64,000 nt of DNA, taken from assembly GCF_002276045.1 (NCBI RefSeq), contig NZ_NQMR01000001.1, positions 1 through 64,000 on the forward strand. Reading direction: 5' to 3'. This DNA comes from Pseudoalteromonas sp. NBT06-2. Its GTDB lineage: Bacteria; Pseudomonadota; Gammaproteobacteria; Enterobacterales; Alteromonadaceae. The translations under genes were made by a program, and so were the position numbers. Below are positions 17,120-26,770 of this stretch, piece by piece; position 1 is the stretch's first letter, and every line of letters begins with the position of its first letter. The notes under the pieces are model-generated. The model did no database searches and had not been told where the DNA came from. It worked only from the letters and a program-made list of their open reading frames with translations.

Positions 17120-18427
17120 ATGAAAAAATCACTAATTTTAGTATCAATTGCTATATCAATTTCAGCTTGCGCCCAACTGAATAAATATCCTGTTAAGCAA
17201 ACACCAAAAAATATCATCTATATGATCGGTGATGGTATGGGACCAGCGTATACAACTGCTTACAGATATTATAATGACGATATAAAAACTAAAAAAATAG
17301 AAAAAACCGTTTTTGACACTATATTAACAGGTACTGCCCGTACATATCCTGACGATGATACCTATGTTACAGATAGTGCTGCAAGTGCAACAGCACTCAG
17401 TAGCGGAATTAAAAGTTATAATGGCGCAATTGCTGTAGATAGTAACAAAAAACCCGTAAAAACAATGCTTGAAATCGCAAAAGAAAAAGAAATGCTCACA
17501 GCTCTTGTTGTAACTTCTCAGATTAACCATGCAACACCTGCTAGCTTTACGGCCCATAATGAAAGCAGAAGAAACTATGACCAAATTGCTAATGATTACA
17601 TTGATAATAAAATAAATGGCCAATTACCCGTTGACCTTTTGTTTGGAGGTGGTACTGATTATTTTATTCGAGAAGATAGAAATTTAGTAAATGAATTTAT
17701 TGATTATAACTACCAATATATAGATAAATTGAGTGATATTGAAAAGATAACACAACTTCCTGCTTTAGGTTTATTTGACAGTATAGGTCTTCCTTTCACC
17801 ATAGATTCAGCAAAAAACCATTTGGAAATAATGACAAAAAAAGCTTTAAACTTAGTAAATAAACAATCTAAAAATGGTTTTTTTATGATGATTGAAGGAA
17901 GCCAAATTGATTGGTGTGGTCATAATAATGATATCACCTGTGCAATGGCTGAAATGCACGATTTTGCTAATGCAATTGAAATTGCCAAACAGTATGTTGA
18001 TAATAATCCAGATACCATACTAGTTGTCACTGCAGATCACTCTACAGGAGGTCTTACAATAGGCGCTAATGATATATATAAATGGGAAGCCCAGGTAGTA
18101 AAAGGTTTTAAATTGAGTGCGATGAAATTAAGTCAAAACCTTTTTAAAAAACAAAACTTAATTCAGGAATGGAATAAACATTCAAATATATCATTATCAA
18201 CTGTAGAGCTTGAGTCTCTTAAAACTGCAAAGAATATTGATGAAGCTAGTCTATTTATTGCTGTTAAAGAAATCATAAATACAAGAAGTTATACAGGGTG
18301 GACAACAAATGGTCATACGGCCATAGATGTTCAAGTATTTTCTTATGGTAAGGGTTCAAATCATTTTACTGGAAATTTAAATAATACAGATATTGCGAAA
18401 CAATTAATCAAATTTATTGAAGGTTAA
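17120..18427 (+). CDS. Alkaline phosphatase family lipoprotein
   Basis: A metal-dependent phosphomonoesterase of the PhoA superfamily. The N-terminus MKKSLILVSIAISISACAQ has a lipobox (ISAC), so the mature enzyme is lipid-anchored, probably in the outer membrane facing the periplasm. Catalytic and metal sites are visible: MIGDGMGPAYTTA near residue 35, the nucleophile Ser in TDSAASATALSSG, SQINHATPASFTAHNES, IEGSQIDWCGHNND, TADHSTGG and NGHTAIDVQVF. At 435 residues it is of usual size. It stands alone, divergent from the hydrolase. No clear ribosome site precedes the ATG. Confidence 0.9.
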   Translation: MKKSLILVSIAISISACAQLNKYPVKQTPKNIIYMIGDGMGPAYTTAYRYYNDDIKTKKIEKTVFDTILTGTARTYPDDDTYVTDSAASATALSSGIKSYNGAIAVDSNKKPVKTMLEIAKEKEMLTALVVTSQINHATPASFTAHNESRRNYDQIANDYIDNKINGQLPVDLLFGGGTDYFIREDRNLVNEFIDYNYQYIDKLSDIEKITQLPALGLFDSIGLPFTIDSAKNHLEIMTKKALNLVNKQSKNGFFMMIEGSQIDWCGHNNDITCAMAEMHDFANAIEIAKQYVDNNPDTILVVTADHSTGGLTIGANDIYKWEAQVVKGFKLSAMKLSQNLFKKQNLIQEWNKHSNISLSTVELESLKTAKNIDEASLFIAVKEIINTRSYTGWTTNGHTAIDVQVFSYGKGSNHFTGNLNNTDIAKQLIKFIEG

Positions 18428-18518
18428 ATAAGCTAAACAGTAAGAGGCAGTTTGAATAATACCAAACTGCCTGAGCATGTTATTAATTATTAACACCGTA
18501 CAATAGGCTAACATCAAA

Positions 18519-19274
18519 TTAATGAGAGTTAGGGTTAGTATTCCCTCTTTGCACACCAACACCTTTAACAACAGGGGAGAACTGTGGGCGTGCATGCCAT
18601 TTAGGTTTAATTGGGGTGAGAGGAGAAACTCTTTTACGAGCCACCAGCATATAAACACTTCCCATAGGTTTTAAATATTGCTGACAAAAACTTTGCCAAG
18701 GACCAAAACGTGACAACCTACTGCCTCTAGCCAAAGAGGAATATATAAATCTTTCATCATTAATGACTTCAAAACCAAGCAAATTAAGCCAATCTTTAAC
18801 TCTTGCTGGTGTAAAAAAGCGCCCACTCCAAGGGAGTTTTTGTCTACTAAAAGGTAATAACCTTGCCATGCCACATAAACTAAATGGATTAAAACCAGTA
18901 AGAATAATATAGCCTCCAGGTAGAAGCACCCTTTGAGTCTCTCTTAAAATATGGTGAGGATCACTATAATATTCTAAACAGTGACTTAATAAACAGGCAT
19001 CAACTGAATGTTCCATAAAAGGCAGTTCATCTATTTCAGCCAGTACACCTGCACGATTACATTCTGGCGCCACACAAATTTGATGTTTTATACAGCAAGC
19101 TTGCGTATTTAATTGTCCGCTTAAATCTCCTAGTTTTAAAAAATGATAACCAAACACACGGGGTAACCACTTTGAAATTTTATTTTCAATTTCTTGTTGT
19201 AGATAATCCCCATGAGGAAACTCTTGCCAACTTTGCGGTTTAGGGGCATCTCGAAAACTTAATGCGGGTTTCAA
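18519..19274 (-). CDS. SAM-dependent methyltransferase, YafS-like
   Basis: A class I methyltransferase of 251 residues. The usual GxGxG glycine loop is replaced by LKLGDLSGQL. The motif II/III region IDELPFMEHSVDACLLSHCLEYYSDPHHILRE and the post-motif RVLLPGGYIILTGFNPFSL are clear. The gene is divergent from gloB, the same arrangement as yafS-gloB in E. coli. The substrate is unknown. Codon use is noticeably richer in GC near its 3' half than in its neighbours. ATG at 19274. Confidence 0.85.
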   Translation of the reverse strand: MKPALSFRDAPKPQSWQEFPHGDYLQQEIENKISKWLPRVFGYHFLKLGDLSGQLNTQACCIKHQICVAPECNRAGVLAEIDELPFMEHSVDACLLSHCLEYYSDPHHILRETQRVLLPGGYIILTGFNPFSLCGMARLLPFSRQKLPWSGRFFTPARVKDWLNLLGFEVINDERFIYSSLARGSRLSRFGPWQSFCQQYLKPMGSVYMLVARKRVSPLTPIKPKWHARPQFSPVVKGVGVQRGNTNPNSH

Positions 19275-19383
19275 TTATACAGTCCTCCCTATCTTGAAAA
19301 TAGACATTAAATATTAAATGAAGTCTTAATTTATCTGATATATTGATATAATTAAAGCAAGTAAAAATAAAAACAGACAATTT

Positions 19384-20151
19384 ATGTTAACTATATTCCC
19401 TATACAGGCATTTTCAGATAATTATATATGGGCTATTACAATTAATGGCTCAAAAGATCTCTACGTAGTTGACCCTGGTCAGTCTGAACCTGTTGTCAAT
19501 TATATTGCACAACATAATTTGTCGCTCAAGGGTATTTTAATCACACATCATCATTGGGATCACACTGATGGTGTTACAAAATTAAAACAGTTCTATCCAG
19601 ATATAACAGTATATGGTCCTCAAAATAGTATTTTTACCGATTCAGATATTACACTAAAGCAAGACGATAGCATTAATATTTTGGGTGTTACATTTAATAT
19701 ACTATCGACACCAGGTCATACCTTAGATCATATCTGTTATTATAATTGTGATATATTATTTTGCGGAGATACTTTGTTTAGCGCTGGTTGTGGTAGGTTG
19801 TTTGAAGGTACACCTAAACACATGTTTCACTCATTGCAAAAAATAGCTCAGTTGAATAAAAATTGTAAGGTATATTGTACTCATGAATATACAGAGGCAA
19901 ATATTGCTTTTGCACAACAAGTAGATCCTAAAAACCTAGAGATCCAAAATTACAAACAGCTTACTAGTTCAAAAAGAAACAACCAACTTGAAAGTTTGCC
20001 TTCAACGATTGCTCAAGAATTAAAAGTTAATCCATATTTAAAAAGTTTGGATCCAAGTAACCATTTTGAAATACCAAAGCAATATATAAAAAGTATAAAC
20101 AAGCCTGAATCTAACTTAGCTAACCTGAGGTCATATAAAGACAATTTTTAA
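19384..20151 (+). CDS. gloB: Hydroxyacylglutathione hydrolase (glyoxalase II)
   Basis: Hydrolyses S-lactoylglutathione to D-lactate and glutathione in methylglyoxal detoxification. Metallo-beta-lactamase fold: binuclear site THHHWDHTDG (residues 54-63), TPGHTLDH, LFCGDTLFSAGCGRLFEGT, and CTHEYTEANIAFA. The C-terminal glutathione-binding part includes NPYLKS and the ending NLRSYKDNF. At 255 residues the length is standard. A 17-bp perfect inverted repeat spans its stop codon. Confidence 0.95.
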   Translation: MLTIFPIQAFSDNYIWAITINGSKDLYVVDPGQSEPVVNYIAQHNLSLKGILITHHHWDHTDGVTKLKQFYPDITVYGPQNSIFTDSDITLKQDDSINILGVTFNILSTPGHTLDHICYYNCDILFCGDTLFSAGCGRLFEGTPKHMFHSLQKIAQLNKNCKVYCTHEYTEANIAFAQQVDPKNLEIQNYKQLTSSKRNNQLESLPSTIAQELKVNPYLKSLDPSNHFEIPKQYIKSINKPESNLANLRSYKDNF

Positions 20152-20173
20152 TAGTTAAATTGTCTTTATATGA
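20131..20173. repeat. Perfect 17-bp inverted repeat over the gloB stop
   Basis: TCATATAAAGACAATTT (20131-20147) and its exact complement (20157-20173) are separated by 9 bases that include the end of the gloB stop codon TAA. There is no T-run after it. It could be a transcript-stabilising hairpin or an inefficient terminator between gloB and mltD. Confidence 0.7.
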
Positions 20174-20282
20174 AAAATCAATGTCAAAACAGTACCCATA
20201 ACAATACTTGAGCCACACAGATAGAAAAGTTACTATCTGTTTAATTATGTTTCCTTAATAAAAAATTAATAAAAATATAAAA

Positions 20283-21875
20283 ATGAATAAACCACATATA
20301 ATTGGTTTTACAGCGCTTATGTTAGTAGGCTGTCAAATCACAGAAACTGATAAAGATCAGTTAAACCAAATACAGCAACCTGCCGAACATGCAACAGCAC
20401 AACCAAACGATATAGTTGACGCATTAACATTATTAGCGCTTTCAGATAATCAAAATGAACAACAAGAGGTAGAGTCTACACCAATATTTGATGATGTGTG
20501 GCAGAGAATTAATTATCAATTGTCAATACCTGTTCCCCAAAATCGTGCTGTCGTTACTGAAAGAAATTATTACGCTAAACATCAACGATATCTAGATAGA
20601 ATTTCAACACGAGGTGCCCCCTATCTATATTACATAGTTGAAGAAGTAGAAAAAAGAAAAATGCCAATTGAACTTGCGCTACTACCAATTGTAGAAAGTG
20701 CATTTGACCCATTTGGATACTCCCATAGAAGTGCTTCTGGTATTTGGCAATTTATGCCTGTTACTGGAAAACGTTTTGATTTAAAACAAAACTGGTGGTA
20801 TGACGGCCGTAGAGACATAGTACAATCTACTCGCGCGGCTCTGGATTACCTTTCCTATCTTCATAAAACATTAGAGGGAGATTGGCTAAATGCCATTGCT
20901 GCTTATAATTCAGGAGAAGGACGCGTATTAAAAGCGATAAAAAAAAATAGAAATAAACATTTACCAACTGATTTTTGGTCATTAGACTTACCTGCAGAAA
21001 CAACAGCTTACGTACCTAAACTATTAGCACTTGCAGATCTACTTAAGAATCAAAAAGAATTTAATGTCACCTGGAAAAAAATTGTCAATGCGCAAGTAAT
21101 AGACAGTGTCGATATTGGTTCACAAATAGATTTGGCACTTGCCGCACAAATGGCTGATATCAATATTACAGAGTTATATCGTCTTAATCCTGCTTTTAAT
21201 CGCTGGGCAACAGATCCTGATGGACCATACAATTTATTATTACCAATCGATAAAATTGATGGTTTCAATAAAAAATTAGCTAAAACTAGTATGAAAGACC
21301 GTATTAGATGGCAAAGATACCAAGTTCAAAAAGGCGATAGTTTATCTGTCATTGCTAATAAATTTAGTACAAGTACGGACTCAATCAAAACATTAAACAA
21401 ACTAAATTCAAATATGATCAAATTAGGTCAGCAATTATTTGTTCCTTTAAGTAACGACCAAATTGATAATAAAAACTTATCAAGGAAGATGAGGTTTGCT
21501 TCTAAAAGCTCGGATAAAAAGACGCAACAAAAAAGTACTTATATTGTGCGTAAAGGCGATACTCTTTGGGATATTAGCCATGCGCAAGGTGTCACGATAC
21601 AGCAACTCAGTAAATGGAATAAACTAAAAACCAGTGCAATGATAAAACCAGGTCAGAAATTATTAGTTTATAAAAAACAAAAAAATATAAGTACATTAAA
21701 AACGGTTAATAGAACTATCACATACAAAGTCAGAAGTGGTGATTCATTAGCTAGAATTTCAAATCAGTTTAACGTATCTATCTCAGAAATCATAAAATGG
21801 AATAACATAAGTAAAAATAAATACTTACAACCAGGACAGAAGCTAAAATTAATTGTAGATGTTAAAAAAACATAG
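20283..21875 (+). CDS. mltD: Membrane-bound lytic murein transglycosylase D
   Basis: Cleaves peptidoglycan glycan strands with formation of 1,6-anhydro-muramyl ends. The signal sequence ends in a lipobox (LMLVGC, Cys 17), giving an outer-membrane lipoprotein. The transglycosylase SLT domain (about residues 110-240) has the catalytic Glu in LLPIVESAFDPFGYSH, then SASGIWQFMPVTGKRF and AIAAYNSGEGRVLKAI. Three LysM repeats follow at about 345, 423 and 484 (YQVQKGDSLSVIANKF, YIVRKGDTLWDISHAQ, YKVRSGDSLARISNQF). It lies downstream of gloB, as in E. coli. Confidence 0.95.
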   Translation: MNKPHIIGFTALMLVGCQITETDKDQLNQIQQPAEHATAQPNDIVDALTLLALSDNQNEQQEVESTPIFDDVWQRINYQLSIPVPQNRAVVTERNYYAKHQRYLDRISTRGAPYLYYIVEEVEKRKMPIELALLPIVESAFDPFGYSHRSASGIWQFMPVTGKRFDLKQNWWYDGRRDIVQSTRAALDYLSYLHKTLEGDWLNAIAAYNSGEGRVLKAIKKNRNKHLPTDFWSLDLPAETTAYVPKLLALADLLKNQKEFNVTWKKIVNAQVIDSVDIGSQIDLALAAQMADINITELYRLNPAFNRWATDPDGPYNLLLPIDKIDGFNKKLAKTSMKDRIRWQRYQVQKGDSLSVIANKFSTSTDSIKTLNKLNSNMIKLGQQLFVPLSNDQIDNKNLSRKMRFASKSSDKKTQQKSTYIVRKGDTLWDISHAQGVTIQQLSKWNKLKTSAMIKPGQKLLVYKKQKNISTLKTVNRTITYKVRSGDSLARISNQFNVSISEIIKWNNISKNKYLQPGQKLKLIVDVKKT

Positions 21876-21988
21876 CAATTATCATTAAATAAGATTTAAC
21901 ATGGATGTTAAAAAAACTAAAAAGAAAAACTGTATGTTGTTATTTTCACACTTTCCTATTGTATTAAGTTTTACGACATATATATCTT

Positions 21989-22327
21989 TTAAGCAAAAGT
22001 ATCAATTCCAATCAAATTTTGTACTTCGTTTCTTCGCTCTTGATGGGCTAAAGTATTATATGCAGCAATTGCATTACTGGTTTTGTGGTTGGGCTGATCA
22101 TAAATCGTGCTGTACTTTTCATTTTTTAAACTACTTTCAAATACTTTTATCGCTTCTTTACTGTTAATAAAGCGCGTATCTGATTCATTTCGGTTATTAA
22201 TAGATCGTTGAGCAAACAATGTTTGCTCAGTTAGTTCTTTTTTAAAGTATTGATTCGATGCTACTTTTAATGGCTTAGAGTATATTAAGTTATCTAATCC
22301 ATTATTGAATCCGTTTATTACTGACAT
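21989..22327 (-). CDS. Hypothetical 112-residue protein
   Basis: Not assigned to a named family. Polar and probably cytosolic, with no signal peptide or TM. It has the C-terminal pattern SNAIAAYNTLAHQERRNEVQ followed by NLIGIDTFA. I have the impression of similar tails in small Alteromonadales proteins, without a function. The ATG at 22327 (after AGGTGTCA) is preferred over an in-frame GTG 6 nt upstream. An overlapping plus-strand ORF is judged a shadow. It precedes tsaB on the same strand with an 85-bp gap. Confidence 0.6.
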   Translation of the reverse strand: MSVINGFNNGLDNLIYSKPLKVASNQYFKKELTEQTLFAQRSINNRNESDTRFINSKEAIKVFESSLKNEKYSTIYDQPNHKTSNAIAAYNTLAHQERRNEVQNLIGIDTFA

Positions 22328-22412
22328 TGACACCTAACTTATACATGTTTTAAACAATTTTAACTATAATATTTTTTAAGTATATACCTTACACTGAAAA
22401 GACTCTAATATA

Positions 22413-23105
22413 CTACCCTTTACGAGGTAGTTTTTTCCAAGTCACTGTATCACGTACATACATAGGTTGTGCTTGTGACGCACTAACACATCCACCTTTG
22501 TTATACATATCTGACGCTATTTTTAACATGTACTTGGCATTTGGTAGCGTAATATCAGCTAAAAATTTAATATTATCTGCTTCGTAAAGCTTAGGATAAG
22601 TCGCAAACCCAGTACCAACTGCAACAACTTCACTAGAATCTAGCTTTAATAGTTCAGGTTTGATCACAATTTCTTTATCTATTAATCTTGCAATTCCATT
22701 TTCATCAGCACAATAATACGCAAAATAAACCTCTGACATACGTGCATCTATTGCAGCATACACATTTTTAGCACCTGTTTCATCAATCGCTTGTTGCGCC
22801 ATAGTTTGTAGAGTCGAAATCCCAACAACGGGAAGGTTAGCTGAAAATGCTAACCCTTGTGTAATTGCAACACTGATCCTAACGCCAGTAAAACTACCTG
22901 GACCACGGCCAAAAGCGATGACATCAAGATCTTTAAGTTTTATATTATCTTTGGTTAATAAAGACTCTATTAATGGTAATATCTTTTGACTGTGTTCTTG
23001 TGGGCAGACTTCAAAGTGGCTTACTATATCTTTATTTCTGTGTGCTGATATTGCAGCAGAAAGTGATTCTGTCGCCGCATCAAGAGCTAGTACTTTCAAA
23101 CTCAT
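22413..23105 (-). CDS. tsaB: tRNA threonylcarbamoyladenosine synthesis protein TsaB
   Basis: Scaffold partner of TsaD in making t6A37 on ANN-decoding tRNAs. ASKHA fold: LALDAATESLSAAI at the N-terminus, then the diagnostic FGRGPGSFTGVRISVAITQG near residues 66-85 and YAAIDARMSEVYFA near 115. It lacks the metal-binding His pair of TsaD. At 230 residues it is typical. It lies upstream of the 112-residue hypothetical gene and about 100 bp after yoaA, all on the minus strand. Confidence 0.95.
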   Translation of the reverse strand: MSLKVLALDAATESLSAAISAHRNKDIVSHFEVCPQEHSQKILPLIESLLTKDNIKLKDLDVIAFGRGPGSFTGVRISVAITQGLAFSANLPVVGISTLQTMAQQAIDETGAKNVYAAIDARMSEVYFAYYCADENGIARLIDKEIVIKPELLKLDSSEVVAVGTGFATYPKLYEADNIKFLADITLPNAKYMLKIASDMYNKGGCVSASQAQPMYVRDTVTWKKLPRKG

Positions 23106-23201
23106 TAATTTATTCTCGCTATATTCTTTACTATGTGTGTATTAAAAATAATCATTTATATTCAAATTACACTATAACCTTCATTTAACTTACACTGAAT
23201 T

Positions 23202-25142
23202 TTAATCTATATGACTTAAAAACTCAGCTGCTTTATTTAAATCTCTTGTACGTGTCATGTTCGGTAAACTCGATATAAAAACTTCACCATAATTTTTAGT
23301 TACTAGCCTATTATCGCAAATAACTAACACACCTTTATCTGTATGGTCTCTTATTAACCTACCTACCCCTTGCTTTAAAGTGATGATAGCTTGAGGTAAT
23401 TGGATTTTTTCAAATGGGTCTTCGCCTACTTGTTTACACGCTTTCATTTTTGCTTGTAATAAAGGATCATCAGGCGAAATAAATGGTAATTTATCAATAA
23501 TAACACAACTTAGTGTACTACCTCTAACATCAACCCCTTCCCAAAATGAGGCTGTTCCTAGTAAAACAGAGTTGCCATGGTGAACAAATTTTTCAAGCAG
23601 AATACGTTTTGAAGTTTGGCCTTGAACTAAAATTGGATAAGCTACAGTAGAAGCAATTCCTTGGGCAACTAATTCCATCATCCGATAACTGGTAAATAAA
23701 ATAAAACAACGCCCTTTTGCTGCTTCAATTAATAGTTTAGCAACTTTCACTAAAGCGTGTGCCATATCTTGAGAATTAACTTCCGGTAAATAACGTGGTA
23801 AACACAATAAGGCTTGTTTTTTATAATCAAACGGACTTTGTACTATTAAACTTTGTTTAGGCTCTAAGCCTAATGAATTATTAAAATGTGATAATGACTC
23901 ATCCACTGATAAAGTTGCAGAGGTAAAAACCCAAGATGCATCTAGTTTGTTCATTAAAGCATTAAATTTTTCGGCAACATCTAGCGGTGTAATGTTAATG
24001 CTGACATGCATTCTCGTAGTTTCAAACCAATAGCTTAACCCTTTATCATTGGTATCAAACATTAACTCTAATAAAGCTTTAAATGCAATACAACGCTCGA
24101 AACAGTGCTCAATTTTAGTGCTTCTTTCTAGGGCAAGTTTAATCACCTGATATAAAAAGGTGATATCGTTAATAATACGATCAGCCGCAAATTTAACACC
24201 CGAATGTTTTAAAATTTGGCACCAATCCCCTTTTCCTGAACCTATTGGAAACTCAAGTCTAAAGTCTTTTAAACTAGATTCTAATTTATCTATAGCTTTT
24301 CCTAACTGAATCATATCAAATAATTCGGATCTATATATCAGGCGTAGATCTTTTATAAGTGCTAATAAAACGCGCGTACTGACACTTTGACCAAAATAAT
24401 TACTTGCGATTTCTGATAATTGATGTGCTTCATCAAATATATAGCCATCGGCTTTGGGCATCAATTGCGCAAAACCACTATTTTTTACAGACATATCTGC
24501 AAAAAACAAATGGTGATTGACTACTATTACGTCTGCTTCCATGGCTTTCATTCGTGCTTTTTTTATATAACAATCATCATAATCAGGACAAGATTGTCCA
24601 AGACAATTATCCGAGGTAGAAGTGACATATGGTAAAACTTTTGCACCTTCTTCTATACCAATACAGTCAGCCATATCTCCTGATTGAGTATTACTGGCAA
24701 ATTTTGCAACCATTGCAAGTTGATGTAATACATCGGGATCATCTGTTGGTACATGTGATATGTGTTGGTTAAGTCTTAACGGACATAAATAATTCGCTCT
24801 ACCTTTTAATAAAGCTGTTTTTTTTCCAATTTTTAAGGCCGATAGTACATTGGGTAAGTCTCTATGGAAAAGTTGCTCTTGTAAAGCTTTAGTACCCGTT
24901 GAAATTATAATCTTTGTGATGGATTGTGAATTTTCATGCATTAATGCAGGAACAAGATAAGCGAAAGTTTTACCAATACCAGTACCTGCCTCTATCACTA
25001 ACTGGGATTTATCTTTGAGTGATTTTTCTATTTCGGTAGCCATTTCAATTTGTGCTTCGCGTGGTTTATAACCATCAACTTTGGCTGATAAAGGACCATC
25101 TTTAGAGAAAAATGACGATACTTTACTAATTGTTTTTGACAT
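23202..25142 (-). CDS. yoaA: ATP-dependent helicase YoaA (XPD/DinG family)
   Basis: A 5'-3' superfamily 2 DNA helicase with an iron-sulfur cluster; in E. coli YoaA works with HolC in damage tolerance. Motifs: Walker A EAGTGIGKTFAYLVPAL near residue 50, four cluster Cys (NYLCPLRL, CIGIEEG, CLGQSCPDYDDC), DEAH in YIFDEAHQLSE, and the C-terminal GTASFWEGVDVRG and QGVGRLIR. The ATG at 25142 (MSKTISKV) is preferred; a TTG four codons upstream is less likely. At 646 residues it is slightly longer than E. coli YoaA. The yoaA-tsaB pairing is conserved in gammaproteobacteria. Confidence 0.93.
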   Translation of the reverse strand: MSKTISKVSSFFSKDGPLSAKVDGYKPREAQIEMATEIEKSLKDKSQLVIEAGTGIGKTFAYLVPALMHENSQSITKIIISTGTKALQEQLFHRDLPNVLSALKIGKKTALLKGRANYLCPLRLNQHISHVPTDDPDVLHQLAMVAKFASNTQSGDMADCIGIEEGAKVLPYVTSTSDNCLGQSCPDYDDCYIKKARMKAMEADVIVVNHHLFFADMSVKNSGFAQLMPKADGYIFDEAHQLSEIASNYFGQSVSTRVLLALIKDLRLIYRSELFDMIQLGKAIDKLESSLKDFRLEFPIGSGKGDWCQILKHSGVKFAADRIINDITFLYQVIKLALERSTKIEHCFERCIAFKALLELMFDTNDKGLSYWFETTRMHVSINITPLDVAEKFNALMNKLDASWVFTSATLSVDESLSHFNNSLGLEPKQSLIVQSPFDYKKQALLCLPRYLPEVNSQDMAHALVKVAKLLIEAAKGRCFILFTSYRMMELVAQGIASTVAYPILVQGQTSKRILLEKFVHHGNSVLLGTASFWEGVDVRGSTLSCVIIDKLPFISPDDPLLQAKMKACKQVGEDPFEKIQLPQAIITLKQGVGRLIRDHTDKGVLVICDNRLVTKNYGEVFISSLPNMTRTRDLNKAAEFLSHID

Positions 25143-25262
25143 GAAATTACCCAAATTGATTTGAAATCACATTTTACATTTTTTCAGATCAATATCAGAT
25201 AAAAAATTAATATTTTAGAAGATTAAATGTGAATTTAGCATATTCAATTTTGAATTATTAGT

Positions 25263-25481
25263 TTATGCCCATGTATCGAGTATATTTTCATCAAATCCTG
25301 CTTCTGATTCGCCTTTTTCCGAATTTTCTTCAACTGCATTTACTTTATATTCATTTATTGTTTTATTTTGGTCATTTAGAGACTTTATTTTTGCGTCTTT
25401 AATCCCTGCAACATAAATCAAACGCTTTTTTAACGGTTCAATATGTGCAATCCTTGGTAAAAATGGTAGTAAATTATCCAT
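25263..25481 (-). CDS. Small hypothetical protein upstream of yoaA
   Basis: A 72-residue protein of unknown function with a hydrophobic/basic start (MDNLLPFLPRIAHIEPLKKR) and an acidic, polar tail ending ENILDTWA. The ATG at 25481 is preferred to one two codons earlier because it follows AGAGGTGCAT at a better distance. No domain recognised. It may share a transcript with yoaA (120 bp apart). Confidence 0.55.
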   Translation of the reverse strand: MDNLLPFLPRIAHIEPLKKRLIYVAGIKDAKIKSLNDQNKTINEYKVNAVEENSEKGESEAGFDENILDTWA

Positions 25482-25656
25482 ATGCACCTCTACAATAGCA
25501 TCTTATATAAGCTTATTATCGGCAGGAATAACTTATTCTTTATAATGTAATAAAAAATACTTGTATACAATTACGTTCCATGTTTTTATATAAACACTTT
25601 TAAAAAGGAAATATTTATTCAATATTATCCTTAACATAAATTGAATTGGAAAAATT

Positions 25657-25704
25657 ATGCTTTTAATAAACCTGAACATTATTCATCATCATACGAACGA
25701 ATAA
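25657..25704 (+). CDS. hisL: His operon leader peptide
   Basis: A 15-codon ORF, MLLINLNIIHHHTNE, with three consecutive His codons (CAT) and a plausible GGA ribosome site 7 nt upstream. It precedes the his structural genes and an attenuator terminator, as in the classic His leader. Only three His codons are present, against seven in E. coli. Ribosome stalling at them when charged tRNA-His is scarce would favour the antiterminator. Confidence 0.85.
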   Translation: MLLINLNIIHHHTNE

Positions 25705-25799
25705 CCTTTCAGGTTTTCGCTGGAAGGGTATTCCTAAAAGGAACCCGAGGCGAATAAACACTATATTCATTTTCTCCCCGAGGTCTCCTCGGGGTTTTT
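25668..25799 (+). promoter_or_regulatory. His operon attenuator
   Basis: The leader RNA can form an early hairpin AAACCTGAA/TTCAGGTTT (25668-25676/25708-25716) that covers the His codons. An intermediate pairing is possible between CCTTTC and GGAAGG near 25705-25726. The final terminator is CCCCGAGG/CCTCGGGG (25776-25783/25787-25794) followed by TTTTT. An upstream CCCGAGG copy (25744-25750) can compete for the CCTCGGG arm, an evident antiterminator element. The rest of the 25482-25865 gap holds the presumed his promoter, not pinpointed. Confidence 0.8.
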
Positions 25800-25865
25800 A
25801 GTTTTAAGCCCCTAAACTTTTTGATATATCGCTTAACAAATACTAAAAATTAACGGGAAATGAAA

Positions 25866-26765
25866 ATGACAGATCAAACTCGCTTACGCATCGCAATTCA
25901 AAAATCAGGCAGATTATCTACTGACTGCCAAAACTTATTTAAACAACTTGGTATTAAACTCAATTTAAGAGAGCAAAAATTAATAGCACACTCTACAAAT
26001 ATGCCAATTGATATTTTACGTGTTCGTCACAATGATATTCCAGGGTTAGTTATGGATGGTGTTTGTGACTTAGGTATCGTTGGTGAAAATGAATTAGTTG
26101 AAATGCAAGCAGAGCGTGAACAGCAGTCTTTGCCATTTGAAACAAAAAAATTAGCACAACTGGATTTTGGCTATTGTCGTCTTGCACTTGCTTGGCCACA
26201 AGAACTAGGCACGGTTGATTCGAATTGGTTTCAAAATAAAAAAATTGCCACAACTTACCCTGCAATCTTAAGTCATTACTTAAAAAGAGAAAACATAAAT
26301 GCAAGCTTAGTTAACTTATCAGGCTCTGTTGAAGTTGCACCAAGAGCAGGCCTAGCAGATGCTATTTGCGATCTGGTATCAACAGGTGCCACCCTTGAAG
26401 CAAACGGTTTAAAGCAAGGTAAGACTATTATGGAGTCTTATGCCTGCCTAATACAAAATCCAGCATTAGATTGCCCAGATAAAGCAGCATTAATTGAAAA
26501 ATTATTACCTCGCTTAAAAGCGGTCAAACAAGCAAAAGAAAGTAAATACATCATGCTTCACGCGCCAAAATTACGTTTAAAAGAAATATGTGATTTATTG
26601 CCTGGCACAGGTCAGCCGACGATGCTCTCTCTAGCTGGCTCTGATGAATTAGTTGCTTTGCACATGGTGAGCCAAGAAACCTTATTTTGGGAAACAATGG
26701 AATCACTTAAATCATTAGGCGCTAGTTCGATTTTAGTAATGCCTATTGAAAAAATGATGGAGTAA
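25866..26765 (+). CDS. hisG: ATP phosphoribosyltransferase HisG
   Basis: First step of histidine synthesis: joins ATP and PRPP. This is the long form (299 residues) with a C-terminal regulatory ACT-like domain ([15 protein letters not shown] onwards), normally inhibited by histidine. The N-terminus [17 protein letters not shown] and the segment [15 protein letters not shown] (PRPP site) are typical. ATG 25866 is chosen because GGGAAATGAAA gives 8-nt spacing; the ATG at 25860 would overlap the ribosome site. First gene of hisGDCBHAFI. Confidence 0.96.
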   Translation: MTDQTRLRIAIQKSGRLSTDCQNLFKQLGIKLNLREQKLIAHSTNMPIDILRVRHNDIPGLVMDGVCDLGIVGENELVEMQAEREQQSLPFETKKLAQLDFGYCRLALAWPQELGTVDSNWFQNKKIATTYPAILSHYLKRENINASLVNLSGSVEVAPRAGLADAICDLVSTGATLEANGLKQGKTIMESYACLIQNPALDCPDKAALIEKLLPRLKAVKQAKESKYIMLHAPKLRLKEICDLLPGTGQPTMLSLAGSDELVALHMVSQETLFWETMESLKSLGASSILVMPIEKMME

Positions 26766-26770
26766 AGCAC

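Noticed and set aside
21901-22167. 88-codon plus-strand ORF opposite the 112-residue hypothetical gene
   Set aside because: It has no ribosome site and a composition rich in Cys, Trp and Phe, as expected for antisense of coding DNA. The minus-strand frame looks like a normal protein.
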